Assembly (NCBI RefSeq): GCF_030296695.1 | Contig: NZ_AP027737.1 | Span: 372,001-436,000 of the forward strand | DNA from: Agromyces mangrovi | Lineage (GTDB): Bacteria > Actinomycetota > Actinomycetes > Actinomycetales > Microbacteriaceae | DNA: 64,000 nt | Direction of reading: 5' to 3' | Shown: one piece after another, positions 42,160-50,707 of the stretch | How positions within the stretch are numbered: the stretch's first letter is position 1 | How the letters are laid out: every line of letters begins with the position of its first letter | Translations under genes and position numbers: made by a program | The notes under the pieces: model-generated | What the model was told of the DNA's origin: nothing | Database searches by the model: none | The model's input: only the letters and a program-made list of their open reading frames with translations

Positions 42160-43932
42160 TCAGCCGCAGTCGGGTCGGCAGGTGCGCTGCGAGAGCGCGG
42201 TGACGAGCACGTCGCCGAGGTCCTCGGGTTCGGTCGCCGAGTAGGCGGCACCGCCGGTGGCGTTGGCGATGCGGGTCATCGCCTCGAAGTCGGTGTCGGG
42301 TCCGAACCCGATCATGATCACCGGAACGGGCTGCAGCGGATCCTGCAGCTCCTCGAGCTCGGCGAGCAGCGTGTCGAGGTCGATGCCGTTCGCGTCCTCG
42401 TTGCGACCGTCGGTGATGAGCAGCACGGAGTTGACGCGTTCGGGGTCGTAGGTCTCGGTCACGCGCTGCACCGCGGCGAGCGTGGTGTCGTATAGGCCGG
42501 TCGCACCGCCCAGTCGCTCGGGCAGCGAGGCGATGATGCCCGCGATCTGCTGCAGGTGCGCGGCGTCGGCGAGCGGACCGATCGGGGCGAGCTCCTCGTA
42601 GTCGAGGTCGCCGTTGCGGGCGGTCGAGAACGCCCAGACGCCCATCTGCACCTCGCCCGAGAACTTCTGCATGGCGCCGAGTGCGGCCTGCTGGAAGATG
42701 TCGATGCGGCGCAGCCCGTTGCCGGCCGGGTCGAGCATCGACCCGGAGACGTCGATGACGGCGAGCATGCGGCCGCGGAGCGTCAGCACGCCCCACTGGC
42801 GCAGCAGCGCGACCTGGTCGGCGCCCGCGGGCGCCGCGAAGGTCGCCACCGGCTCGGCCACGACGCCCGGGGCGTCGAGCTCGCCGGAGCCGTCTGCCGT
42901 GCGGAACCCGTGCGCGGCGAGCACGTCGGCCGCGTCGGAGATGGCCCGTTCGAGGTCGGTCAGCAGTTCGGCGCGCGTCGGCGGGGTCCACGCGTCCGGA
43001 TCCGCCTGATCGGCGTCGGCCGCCGCGTCCTCGGTCGTGTCGGCGGCATCCGACTCGGCATCGTCGGACCCGTCGGCCGCCGCGGGCAGCCGGACGAACG
43101 GATACGTCATCGCGGGCGTGCCCTCGGCCGGGTACACGGCGACGAGCTGCTCCATCGGCTCGTCGGCGTTGTAGTCGGCCACGGCCTGCTCGGTGACGAT
43201 GGCCATGGTCGGCTCGGCGGCTGCGACCGTGGCTCCGAAGGCGGCATCCGTCGACGCCGGGATGGTCTTGCCGAGCTCGATCATCGCGCCGGCGAGCTGG
43301 GTCGGGTCGTCGGGGTCGGCGATGCCGGCCAGGGATGCGAGGGCCGCGAGGCTCGACGCCGAACCCTCGGGGTCGGGCAGCAGCATCCGCGTGCCGCCGG
43401 TGAACAGCGTGCCCCACCCCGGCGCCGCCTCGCCGAGCGACGCCGCCTGCTCGGCCGGCGTCGCGAAGACGACGGGGGTGGATGCCACGTCGAGGCCCAC
43501 CGACACGGCCGGCGCGGGCCTGCCGAGCGAGGTCGCCGTCGCCGTCATGCGGTCGACCCACGCACCCGAGCTCGGGATCCACACGTCAGCGGGGTCTCCC
43601 GTGCCGGTGGCCACGACCGCCGCCGTGTCGGCCGACTCCTGAGCGCGCACGGTCGTAAGTGCACACCCATCGGATGCCTCGTCGAACGTCTCGGCGACAG
43701 CCGAGACGACCGGGGCGATGGTCGGGTCCGCGACGATGACGAGCTCGGTCGGCTCGTCGCATCCGTCGGGCTCGGCGGCGAACATCGAGCCGCTGAGCAG
43801 CGGGTCGAGCATGCCCGTCGCCCACGCGGCACCCGCCCCGCCGACGAAGAGGAGCGCGACGAGAGCTGCGGTGATCCCCACGAGCATCGGTCGGCGTGGT
43901 TGCTTCGCCGGCGCAACGCTGTGACGGCCCAC
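42160..43932 (-). CDS. membrane-anchored solute-binding and von Willebrand A domain protein
   Basis: Protein of about 590 residues. One membrane helix (MLVGITAALVALLFVGGAGAAW, about 16-38) precedes an extracytoplasmic region that looks like an extracellular solute-binding fold (ELVIVADPTIAPVVSAVAETF to about 280). An acidic Asp/Ala linker follows, then a C-terminal VWA domain (about 395-580). The metal site is intact: VIDVSGSML, the threonine of GGATGLYDTT and LITDGRNED. The outer domain likely binds a ligand, and the VWA domain a protein partner or metal. GTG at 43932 is preferred because TTGGAG lies at a good distance; GTG 43938 is an alternative. No partner gene is adjacent. Confidence 0.88.
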   Translation of the reverse strand: MGRHSVAPAKQPRRPMLVGITAALVALLFVGGAGAAWATGMLDPLLSGSMFAAEPDGCDEPTELVIVADPTIAPVVSAVAETFDEASDGCALTTVRAQESADTAAVVATGTGDPADVWIPSSGAWVDRMTATATSLGRPAPAVSVGLDVASTPVVFATPAEQAASLGEAAPGWGTLFTGGTRMLLPDPEGSASSLAALASLAGIADPDDPTQLAGAMIELGKTIPASTDAAFGATVAAAEPTMAIVTEQAVADYNADEPMEQLVAVYPAEGTPAMTYPFVRLPAAADGSDDAESDAADTTEDAAADADQADPDAWTPPTRAELLTDLERAISDAADVLAAHGFRTADGSGELDAPGVVAEPVATFAAPAGADQVALLRQWGVLTLRGRMLAVIDVSGSMLDPAGNGLRRIDIFQQAALGAMQKFSGEVQMGVWAFSTARNGDLDYEELAPIGPLADAAHLQQIAGIIASLPERLGGATGLYDTTLAAVQRVTETYDPERVNSVLLITDGRNEDANGIDLDTLLAELEELQDPLQPVPVIMIGFGPDTDFEAMTRIANATGGAAYSATEPEDLGDVLVTALSQRTCRPDCG

Positions 43933-44080
43933 GCTCACTCCAATGCCCACCGGGCACTGCGGCGGCACCGGTGACTCGTTCGCTTCGTTCGGGTCCGCGC
44001 CTGGGGGGCACGGATTCCAACAGTGTAGGCGACTCTCCGAGCGCCGGAACTGGAGCTCCCCTACAAGGGTGGAGAGATCC

Positions 44081-44548
44081 TCAGCGCCGCTCGCGCTCGG
44101 CGAGCCGGAGGCGCACGATCGGGATCTCGGGGTCGTCCTCCCCCGTGGCATCCCGCATCATCTGCTGCAGCGCCGCCCACGCCTTCGGATACCGCTCCGC
44201 ATAGCGGGCCAGCACCTCGGCACCACCCTCCGCGTCGAGCAGGTCGGCCTCGGCGGGCCGGCGACGGATGCGACCGGTGCTGACGTGGCACGACGGGTCG
44301 GCGCGCAGGTTGCGGTACCACTGCGACCTCGGGCCGAAGCCCGACGCGACGAACACGGTGCGCTCGTCGGGCCGGTCGACCACCTCGAGCACGACGAACC
44401 GCGGTTCGCCCGAGGTGCGGCCGGTGTGCTCGAGCATCATGAAGCGGCGTCCGAGCAGCACCCCCAGCCCGGCCCGGTACAGCGGGATCGGCAGGCGGAC
44501 CACCCAGCGGGTGCGGATCAGCTTCGCGGCGAGGCTCACCGTGCGCAT
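44081..44548 (-). CDS. deazaflavin (F420)-type nitroreductase family protein
   Basis: Protein of 155 residues of the split-barrel Ddn/DUF385 family. Conserved segments are MMLEHTGRTSGEPRFVVLEVV and VASGFGPRSQWYRNLRADPS, which in relatives form the F420 pocket. It may reduce quinones or similar compounds with F420H2. F420 dependence is inferred from family. ATG at 44548 gives the usual short N-terminus (RTVSLAAKLIRTRW). It diverges from the coiled-coil gene at 44641 across a 92-bp spacer. The 148 bp to the VWA gene downstream contain no gene. Confidence 0.86.
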   Translation of the reverse strand: MRTVSLAAKLIRTRWVVRLPIPLYRAGLGVLLGRRFMMLEHTGRTSGEPRFVVLEVVDRPDERTVFVASGFGPRSQWYRNLRADPSCHVSTGRIRRRPAEADLLDAEGGAEVLARYAERYPKAWAALQQMMRDATGEDDPEIPIVRLRLAERERR

Positions 44549-44640
44549 GATGGCGCACGCAGGGCGTGCGCGCAAGGGCATTGCACCGCGCCTCCGCGGG
44601 GACTTGGCTGTGTGGTCGAACCTCACGAAGGAGGACCCAC

Positions 44641-45294
44641 GTGGACACCACCACGCTCATCTGGATCATCGTCGGAGTCGTCGCCGTCATCGCGGTCGTC
44701 GTCGCCGTCGTGCTGCTCACCGCCGGCAAGCGCCGCCAGGCTCGCCTCGAGGCCGACCGGCGCAAGGCCGCCGAGCTCCGCGCCGAGGCCGACGAGGCCG
44801 ACCGGCAGGCGCGGGAGCGCGAGGCGTCCGCGGCGCAGGCCCGTGCGGAGGCCGCGCGGTCGCAGGCCGAGGCGGAGGAGGCGCAGGCGCGCGCCCAGCA
44901 GGCTCGCCTCGACGCCGAGGAGCGCGCCCGTGAGAGCGAGGAGCGGCAGGCCGAGGCGGCCGAGGCGCGCTCCTCCACCGACGAGACGCGGCGGAAGGCC
45001 GATGAGATCGATCCGGACCGGCGCAGCGCCAAGGAGGCCGAGCAGGTCGACGAGCAGCGCACCGAGGAGACGAGCGCCGAGGAGCGCCGCGTCGAGGAGC
45101 CCCGGGCGAACGAGCCTCGCGCCGACGAGACCGGTGCCGAGGAGACGAGCGCCGAGGAGCACCACGAGGCCCACGCCGCCGGGCGTCACGCGGCGGATGA
45201 CCCGTCGGCCGCGCCGAACGACGGCCGCACCGACGCCGACCGCGCCGCGCACGAGCGCGACGCGAGCTCGGAGCGGGCACGCCCCACGGCGTGA
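44641..45294 (+). CDS. membrane-anchored coiled-coil protein, unknown function
   Basis: Protein of 217 residues. One N-terminal membrane helix (LIWIIVGVVAVIAVVVAVVLLTAG, 6-29) is followed by a basic stop (KRRQAR) and about 100 residues of Ala/Glu/Arg/Gln heptads, certainly coiled coil. The rest is acidic and disordered, with repeated AEETSAEE and NEPRADE-like units. GTG at 44641 has GAAGGAGG upstream. The cytoplasmic rod resembles general scaffold proteins of the envelope. No enzymatic motif is present and its neighbours give no role. Confidence 0.8.
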   Translation: MDTTTLIWIIVGVVAVIAVVVAVVLLTAGKRRQARLEADRRKAAELRAEADEADRQAREREASAAQARAEAARSQAEAEEAQARAQQARLDAEERARESEERQAEAAEARSSTDETRRKADEIDPDRRSAKEAEQVDEQRTEETSAEERRVEEPRANEPRADETGAEETSAEEHHEAHAAGRHAADDPSAAPNDGRTDADRAAHERDASSERARPTA

Positions 45295-45342
45295 CCGACG
45301 GCGGCGGATGCCGGACCACGCGAGTCACCGGCATCCGTCGCC

Positions 45343-46203
45343 CTACTTCAGCAGGCGCGACATGCGGCGGTCGGCGAGCAGCTTGCCGCCGGTCTGGCAG
45401 GTCGGGCAGTACTGCATCGAGCGGTCGGCGAAGTGCACGTCGCGCACGGTGTCGCCGCACACCGGGCACGTCTCGCCGCCGCGCGCGTGGACGCGCATGC
45501 CCTGGCGCTTCGCGTCCTTGAGCTCGGCGGCCGGTCGCCCCTCGGCCGCCTCGACCGCACCGCGGAGCGTGTCGCGAAGCGCGTCGTAGAGCCGAGCGAC
45601 CTCCTCGTCGTCGAGCGATGCGGCGAGCGCGTACGGCGACATCTTCGCCACGTGCAGCACCTCATCGGAGTAGGCGTTGCCGACGCCCGCGATGAGCGAC
45701 TGCTCGCGCAGCACGCCCTTGATCTGGGTGCGGCGGCCCGAGAGGATTCCGGCGAACACCTCGAGCGTGAAGTCGTCGCCCAGCGGCTCGGGCCCGAGGG
45801 AGGCGATGCCGGGCACCTCGGCCGCGTCGCGCACGACGTACACCGCGAGCGACTTCTTCGTGCCCGCCTCGGTGAGGTCGAACCCCGAGCCGTCGTCGAA
45901 TCCGACGCGCATCGCGATGGGCGACTTGCCGGGCCGGATGCGGCTGGCGGGGAGCTGCTCGTACCAGCGCAGCCAGCCCGCGCGGGCGAGGTGCGCGACG
46001 AGGTGGACGCCGTCGACGTCGAGGTCGAGCCACTTCCCGTGCCGTGCCGCGCCCGTGACGGTGCGCCCGACGAGCTCGGTCAACGGCGGGTCGAAGGTCT
46101 TGAGCGCGGAGAACGAGGTCATGAGGGCCGAGCGGATGCTGCGCCCGACCGTCCGCCCGCGCAGGAACCCCACCAGCGCGTCGACCTCGGGCAGTTCCGG
46201 CAT
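45343..46203 (-). CDS. Fpg/Nei family DNA glycosylase
   Basis: Base-excision repair enzyme of 286 residues. The mature N-terminus PELPEV carries the catalytic proline and Glu. The zinc finger at the C-terminus reads CPVCGD, then CPTCQTGG, ending LADRRMSRLLK. The helix-two-turn-helix region is LIAGVGNAYSDEVLHVAKM. It removes oxidised bases and nicks the strand. Nei versus Fpg cannot be settled by eye, although the EVDALVGFLRGRTVGRSI start resembles actinobacterial Nei-like proteins. The ATG at 46203 is fixed by the obligatory proline. It diverges from padR across a 120-bp region. Confidence 0.93.
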   Translation of the reverse strand: MPELPEVDALVGFLRGRTVGRSIRSALMTSFSALKTFDPPLTELVGRTVTGAARHGKWLDLDVDGVHLVAHLARAGWLRWYEQLPASRIRPGKSPIAMRVGFDDGSGFDLTEAGTKKSLAVYVVRDAAEVPGIASLGPEPLGDDFTLEVFAGILSGRRTQIKGVLREQSLIAGVGNAYSDEVLHVAKMSPYALAASLDDEEVARLYDALRDTLRGAVEAAEGRPAAELKDAKRQGMRVHARGGETCPVCGDTVRDVHFADRSMQYCPTCQTGGKLLADRRMSRLLK

Positions 46204-46262
46204 GCCGACAGTCAACCAGTCGCATTCGCGCGCATCCACCCTTGCGCGCGCATCACCACAGG

Positions 46263-46281
46263 TATATCGTGAGACGATATA
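46263..46281 (+). promoter_or_regulatory. PadR operator-like inverted repeat
   Basis: TATATCGT-GAG-ACGATATA is a perfect 8-bp inverted repeat 42 bases before the padR ATG. It overlaps the likely -10 region and stands out as AT-rich in this GC-rich sequence. PadR regulators commonly bind such a site in their own promoter. Confidence 0.65.
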
Positions 46282-46323
46282 GCGACCCACGAGTGATCTG
46301 CTCGCGAGCGACGGACGGAGACC

Positions 46324-46686
46324 ATGACCGACACCCAGCCCCGCGACCTGCTCCCCCTGACGGAGCCGGTGTTCCACATCCTGCTCGCACTCGTGGACGA
46401 CGAACGCCACGGCTACGCGATCATGCAGGAGGTGCGCACGCGCACCGATGGGGACGTGACGCTGGCGCCGGGCACGCTGTACGGCGCGATCAAGCGCCTG
46501 CGCGGCCTCGGGCTCATCGAGGAGTCCGACACGCGCGTGGATCCGGAGCTCGACGACGAACGCCGGCGGTACTACCGCATCACCGGCCTCGGCGAGCGGG
46601 TCGCCACAGCCGAGGCGGCGCGAATCGCCGCGCTCGCACGACAGGCGGCGGCGAAGCGCCTGCTGCCCGACTGGGGCGCGGCCTGA
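46324..46686 (+). CDS. PadR family transcription regulator
   Basis: Winged-helix regulator of 120 residues, the short (subfamily 2) form. The PadR signature is EPVFHILLALVDDERHGYAIMQEV, TLAPGTLYGAIKRLRGLGLIEE, then DERRRYYRITGLGERV. It probably represses its own operon through the inverted repeat at 46263-46281. Its stop overlaps the start of the membrane-protein gene (TGATG), as is common for PadR modules controlling an envelope protein or transporter. The inducer is not known from the sequence. Confidence 0.93.
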   Translation: MTDTQPRDLLPLTEPVFHILLALVDDERHGYAIMQEVRTRTDGDVTLAPGTLYGAIKRLRGLGLIEESDTRVDPELDDERRRYYRITGLGERVATAEAARIAALARQAAAKRLLPDWGAA

Positions 46687-47597
46687 TGTCCGCCCGCGTG
46701 GACGAGGGCCGGATGATCCGGGCGGCAGTGCGCGCCCTCCCGGCCGAGTTCCGCGCGGAGTACGGCGACGAGGTGCTGCTCGTCGCGCGCGACACGCTGC
46801 GCGACGCCCGCGCGTCGGGCCCGGCAGCGGTCTCCGGCGCACGCGGCCGCATCTTCGTCGACCTCGTGGCCACCGCGGCCACCGAGCACGCACGGAAGGG
46901 GTTCACCATGCGCACCACGGCACCCGGCATCGGGTACGGCATCGCGGCGGCCGTCGGCCTGCCGCTCTACCTCGCGAGCTTCGGCAGCATCGCGTTCTGG
47001 CAGCTCGTCGAGGGCGCCCACGAGGCGTTCGGCGTCCGATCGGCGGCCTGGTTCCATCCCGTCATCGCCGTCATCGGCGGGCTGCTCGCCACGATCGCGC
47101 TGCTCGGACTCGTCGGGCGCCTCGGCCTCGGCTCCCGCAGCGGTGCGATCGCCCGCACGGCCGCCATCGTCGTGGGCGCAGGGTTCACCCTGGCGCCGCC
47201 CAGCATGCTGGCCGACGGGGCGATCCTGCGGAACTCCGTGCGCGTCGCCGTCGACACCATGGCGACGATCGGCTGGGCGATCGGCATCGTCGGCGTCACG
47301 GCGCTCCTCGTCACCCTCGGCGTGATCACGCTGCGCCGGCGAGCGCTCGGCGCGTGGAGCATCGCACCGCTCGTGGCCGGCGTGATGCTCGTCGCGTGGA
47401 TCGCGTACGGGGCCGTGTCGACCGCCCTGGGGGTGAGCTACCTCGTGTCGTCGGGCACGCTCGCGGCACAGCTGCTCACGTGGGCGCTGCTGCTCGCGTG
47501 CGCCGCCATGGGCGCCGGGCTCGCCATCGCCCCGCGCGACCACGCCGGCCACGCGAGCACGCCCCAGCGCCGCGTCGGCACCGCCGCGCCGGCCTGA
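46686..47597 (+). CDS. multi-helix membrane protein cotranscribed with padR
   Basis: Protein of 303 residues. The cytoplasmic N-terminus (about 1-60) has the pattern ALPAEFRAEYGDEVLLVARDTLRD, seen in membrane proteins encoded after PadR regulators. Six or so hydrophobic helices follow (for instance IGYGIAAAVGLPLYLASFGS and WSIAPLVAGVMLVAWIAYGA). The end is polar. No catalytic motif is seen. ATG at 46686 overlaps the padR stop. The pairing suggests PadR controls the amount of this protein in response to envelope stress or a drug, by analogy. It converges with the Lon-N gene six bases downstream. Confidence 0.8.
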   Translation: MSARVDEGRMIRAAVRALPAEFRAEYGDEVLLVARDTLRDARASGPAAVSGARGRIFVDLVATAATEHARKGFTMRTTAPGIGYGIAAAVGLPLYLASFGSIAFWQLVEGAHEAFGVRSAAWFHPVIAVIGGLLATIALLGLVGRLGLGSRSGAIARTAAIVVGAGFTLAPPSMLADGAILRNSVRVAVDTMATIGWAIGIVGVTALLVTLGVITLRRRALGAWSIAPLVAGVMLVAWIAYGAVSTALGVSYLVSSGTLAAQLLTWALLLACAAMGAGLAIAPRDHAGHASTPQRRVGTAAPA

Positions 47598-47603
47598 CGA
47601 ACG

Positions 47604-48302
47604 TCAGTCCGTGCCTGCGGGATCCTCCCGGTCATCCTCGGAGCCGTCGTCGTCACCCAGGAACTCGGCCAGCTCGAGGTCGGCGTCGCCGAACGGCGGC
47701 GGCGCCGTGAGCGTCGGCTCGGCCTCGCGCGCCGCCGCGATGACACCCTCGAGCAGCTCGACGACCGACCCGGCGCGCAGGAGCCGCACCTGGTCGAGCG
47801 CGCCGACGGGCGTGATGCCGGCCAGCTGCCAGCTCGACACCAGGGGGTCGTCGTCGAGCTCGATGTCGGGCGACCACGGCAGCTCGACGAACTCGCCGGC
47901 CCGTGCGAGCACCCCGCGCACGGCGCGCTCTGCCTCCGCGCGGAGCGGCGCGTGGTCACTTGCCCACCCCAACTCGGGCAGGTCGCGCACCATCGCCATC
48001 GGGTACGGGTCGTCCTGCAGCCATTCCACGACCTCGACGCGACGCGTGCCGCGCGCCACGATCGCGACCAACCCGTCGCCGGAGCCGAGCTCGATGAGGC
48101 GGGCCATGGTGCCGATGCCGAACCGCTGGTCGCCGCCGCCGACCTCGGCCCCCCGCTCGATGAGCACGACCCCGAACTCGGGCGCCTCCCCCTCGAGCAC
48201 CCGGCCCAGCATCGTCAGGTAGCGCTCCTCGAACACGCGGAGCGTGATCGGCATGTGCGGGAACAGCACCGAGCCGAGCGGGAACATCGCCGCCTGTCGC
48301 AT
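47604..48302 (-). CDS. LON substrate-binding (Lon N) domain protein
   Basis: Protein of 232 residues consisting of a Lon N-terminal (PUA-like) domain without the ATPase or protease parts. The typical start is MFPLGSVLFPHMPITLRVFEERYL, with later FGIGTMARLIEL and RGTRRVEVVEW. The C-terminus is acidic (LAEFLGDDDGSEDD). Stand-alone Lon-N proteins of this size are frequent in actinobacteria and their role is unclear. ATG at 48302 or 48287 is possible; the first keeps four extra residues. It is divergent from the MpaB-type gene by 108 bp. Confidence 0.88.
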   Translation of the reverse strand: MRQAAMFPLGSVLFPHMPITLRVFEERYLTMLGRVLEGEAPEFGVVLIERGAEVGGGDQRFGIGTMARLIELGSGDGLVAIVARGTRRVEVVEWLQDDPYPMAMVRDLPELGWASDHAPLRAEAERAVRGVLARAGEFVELPWSPDIELDDDPLVSSWQLAGITPVGALDQVRLLRAGSVVELLEGVIAAAREAEPTLTAPPPFGDADLELAEFLGDDDGSEDDREDPAGTD

Positions 48303-48375
48303 GCACGACAGTCCAGCACCGAACGCTGTGAATGCCTGCAACGGCGGCCGGTGGCATCCGATCTGTGATTCACCG

Positions 48376-48404
48376 TTCACTTCCGGCGCGGGTAGCGCTA
48401 GCCT
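48376..48404 (+). promoter_or_regulatory. leaderless promoter of the MpaB-like gene
   Basis: TTCACT (48376-48381), a 17-bp spacer and TAGCCT (48399-48404) end six bases before the ATG at 48411, so the transcript should begin at the start codon. No ribosome site is present. Confidence 0.5.
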
Positions 48405-48410
48405 TCGGGC

Positions 48411-49328
48411 ATGCGACGAGACCACTGGCGGCAGCGCAACGCGGCGCTCGATCCGACCCGCGACCACGTGGAGATCTACCGCAACGTGGTCATGTACGAG
48501 TTCCCGTGGGACATGAACCAGGCGCTGAGCTTCGCGCTGTTCCGCACCTACGCGGTGCCGGGCATCGGACGCCTGCTCGACGAGACCGGCGAGTTCACGG
48601 GGCGCACGCAGAAGCGGTACGACGACACGGCCCTGCTGCTCGAGGCGCCGAGCCGACTGGGCTTCGACCACCCCGAGGCGCGCGCGGCGATCCGCCGCAT
48701 CAATGGCATGCACCGCGCCTACGACATCCCCGACCACGAGTTCCGCTACGTGCTCTCGACGTTCGTCGTGGTGCCGAAGCGGTGGCTCGACACGTACGGC
48801 AAGCGCCCGCTCGACGCGGGTGAGCTCGAGGCATCCGTGCACTACTACCGGGCGCTCGGGGCCCGCATGGGCATCCCCGACATCCCCGAGACCTACGACG
48901 GGTTCGCGACGCTCATGGACGACTACGAGGCCGAGCACTTCGCGTTCGAGCCGGGCGCCCGTCGCGTGGCCGACTCGACGCTCGCGCTGCTGCTCACGTT
49001 CCACCCGCGGCTGCCGAAGCGCATGGTGGAGGTGTTCAGCCGCGCGCTCATGGACGACGAACTGCTCGACGCGCTCGGCTACGACCACCCGCCCCGGGCC
49101 GTCACCGCCGCCTCGCGCGCCGCGCTGCGCCTGCGCGGCCGCATCGCGCGCCTGTTGCCGGCCAACCGCACGCCCACCGCGGTCGCCGACCTGCCGTGGG
49201 TGCGCAGCTACCCCGACGGGTACGACATCGAGCACCTCGGCACCTTCCCGAGCGGATGCCCCGTGCCGCACGAGGCACGCACCGACGCCGCCCGTCACGG
49301 CGAGCGCACGGAGCCGGGCGCCGCCTGA
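48411..49328 (+). CDS. oxygenase MpaB family (DUF2236) protein
   Basis: Protein of 305 residues in the DUF2236/MpaB family, which includes haem-dependent oxygenases such as latex-clearing protein. The N-terminus has the family helix YEFPWDMNQALSFALFRTYAVPGIGRLL. Conserved segments are INGMHRAYDIPDHEFRYVLSTFVVVP with the probable haem-ligand histidine, and LLLTFHPRLPKRMVEVFSRALMDDELL. There is no signal peptide, so it acts in the cytoplasm or at the inner membrane face. Its substrate cannot be named. A leaderless promoter ends six bases before the ATG. Confidence 0.87.
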   Translation: MRRDHWRQRNAALDPTRDHVEIYRNVVMYEFPWDMNQALSFALFRTYAVPGIGRLLDETGEFTGRTQKRYDDTALLLEAPSRLGFDHPEARAAIRRINGMHRAYDIPDHEFRYVLSTFVVVPKRWLDTYGKRPLDAGELEASVHYYRALGARMGIPDIPETYDGFATLMDDYEAEHFAFEPGARRVADSTLALLLTFHPRLPKRMVEVFSRALMDDELLDALGYDHPPRAVTAASRAALRLRGRIARLLPANRTPTAVADLPWVRSYPDGYDIEHLGTFPSGCPVPHEARTDAARHGERTEPGAA

Positions 49329-49341
49329 GCGTCGCTGCCGC

Positions 49342-49965
49342 CTACCGCGACGCCGGGCGTGCGAAAAGCACGCCGTGCACCGCGCACTGGCGCTCGATCG
49401 CGGCGACGATGCGCGTGAACTCGGTGTCCTCCACGCCGGCCGCGGACACGATCGCGAACTCGCGGCCCGTTACGGGGTCGCGGAAGAGCGGGGTCCACGA
49501 GCGGCTCCGGCGGAGGCGCTCCCGCACGCGGTCGTCCTTCAGCAGGAGCTCGACCTGCGGCGCGAGCGGCGCGCCCGTCGTCACCGACGTGCGGAGCCGG
49601 CGACCCTGCACGTCGAGCCCGTTGACCCGCGCCTCCGCGACCTCGTGCCAGAGCACCTCGAGCCCCGGCACCGCGACGCCGTCGGTGCGCACCTCGATCG
49701 GCTGCTGCACGCCCGTGCGGTCGCGCCTGCGCGCGAGGAATCGCCACCAGACGCCCGCCGTGTACGCCGCGAACACGACGACCAGCGGCGTCCAGATCGA
49801 GGGGAACAGGATGCCCGCCAGCACCGTGACGGCCGTGCCCGCGATCTGGAGCAGCACCGAGACGCCCGCGTCGCCGCCGACCTGCTGCGAGAAGCGCCCC
49901 AGCGTCGGGATCGCCCGATCGACCACGTCGCCGGTGAGGACCCGCTCGATGCGCTCCGATGCCAT
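49342..49965 (-). CDS. membrane protein with two helices, unknown function
   Basis: Protein of 207 residues. Two hydrophobic segments, about 36-54 (VLLQIAGTAVTVLAGILFP) and 58-75, precede a soluble C-terminal part with beta-type strands (QQPIEVRTDGVAVPGLEVLWHEVAEARVNG). That layout resembles the membrane plus PH-like arrangement seen in the gene at 16558. ATG at 49965 is supported by ACCCTA (TAGGGT on the coding strand) seven bases upstream. It converges with the MpaB-like gene 13 bases away. Function unknown. Confidence 0.78.
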   Translation of the reverse strand: MASERIERVLTGDVVDRAIPTLGRFSQQVGGDAGVSVLLQIAGTAVTVLAGILFPSIWTPLVVVFAAYTAGVWWRFLARRRDRTGVQQPIEVRTDGVAVPGLEVLWHEVAEARVNGLDVQGRRLRTSVTTGAPLAPQVELLLKDDRVRERLRRSRSWTPLFRDPVTGREFAIVSAAGVEDTEFTRIVAAIERQCAVHGVLFARPASR

Positions 49966-49972
49966 GGGGCGG

Positions 49973-49978
49973 ACCCTA
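49973..49978 (-). promoter_or_regulatory. -10 box for a leaderless gene
   Basis: TAGGGT on the minus strand ends seven bases before ATG 49965, with no ribosome site between. The -35 region is weak. Confidence 0.4.
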
Positions 49979-49996
49979 GCGGACGCAGGTGGCCGA

Positions 49997-50707
49997 TCAG
50001 GTGGCCGGCTGGTGGGCCTGGGGATCGCCGGCGGACTCGGATCCGGCATCCGACCGCGACCGGCTCCACCGGCCGAGCAACCGGTCGACGCCGACGACGA
50101 GCGCGCCGATCACCGCGATGCCCACGCCGATCTGCAGCACGCCGACCAGCACGTCGCCGTAGCCGCGCCCCTCGGGGTCGAGGAACGGGTACGGGTAGCG
50201 GTCGGGCACCACGGGCAGCAGCACGGCGCGCGTGATCGACGCGGCCGCGTAGCCGAGCGGGAACAGCAGCCAGAGCGCGATGTCGACCCATCGGGTGCGG
50301 CCGTGCGGGCGGAACAGCACGAACTCGGCCAGCACCATGATCGGGGCGACGTAGTGCACGAGGAACGCCGACCAGTTCGACAGCAACTCTGAGGCATCCG
50401 CCGCAACGACCAGCCCGGGCAGCGGGTTCTCGCCGTGGTTGTTGATGAAGTGCGAGACGAGCATGGTCGTCAGCAGCCAGACCACGATGCCGCCGCGCAG
50501 CCGGGGCGCCGGGGCGTCCGTCGTGCGGCGCTGCACCATGAGCCCGACCGCGATCGCGTAGTAGGCGAGTGCGAAGACGCTCGCGTTGCTCGTGAAGAAC
50601 TGCAGTTTGTGGCTGCCGCTCAGGATGCCGCAGAGGATGACGACGACGATCGCGGCCCGCCACCAGAACGACGGTGCGGCGAGCACGCGCCACGGCGAGG
50701 CGCTCAT
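49997..50707 (-). CDS. Pr6Pr family six-helix membrane protein
   Basis: Protein of 236 residues with six predicted membrane helices. Typical segments are FWWRAAIVVVILCGILSG, ASVFALAYYAIAVGLMV, LRGGIVVWLLTTMLVSHFINNH, FLVHYVAPIMVLAEFVLFRP and WVDIALWLLFPLGYAAASITRA, then a last helix around DVLVGVLQIGVGIAVIG. The PYPFLDPEGRGYGDV motif before the last helix is characteristic of FAR-17a/AIG1-like or Pr6Pr proteins. The ATG at 50707 overlaps the ankyrin stop (ATGA). In the same operon lies an aldo/keto reductase. Function is not established. Confidence 0.83.
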   Translation of the reverse strand: MSASPWRVLAAPSFWWRAAIVVVILCGILSGSHKLQFFTSNASVFALAYYAIAVGLMVQRRTTDAPAPRLRGGIVVWLLTTMLVSHFINNHGENPLPGLVVAADASELLSNWSAFLVHYVAPIMVLAEFVLFRPHGRTRWVDIALWLLFPLGYAAASITRAVLLPVVPDRYPYPFLDPEGRGYGDVLVGVLQIGVGIAVIGALVVGVDRLLGRWSRSRSDAGSESAGDPQAHQPAT

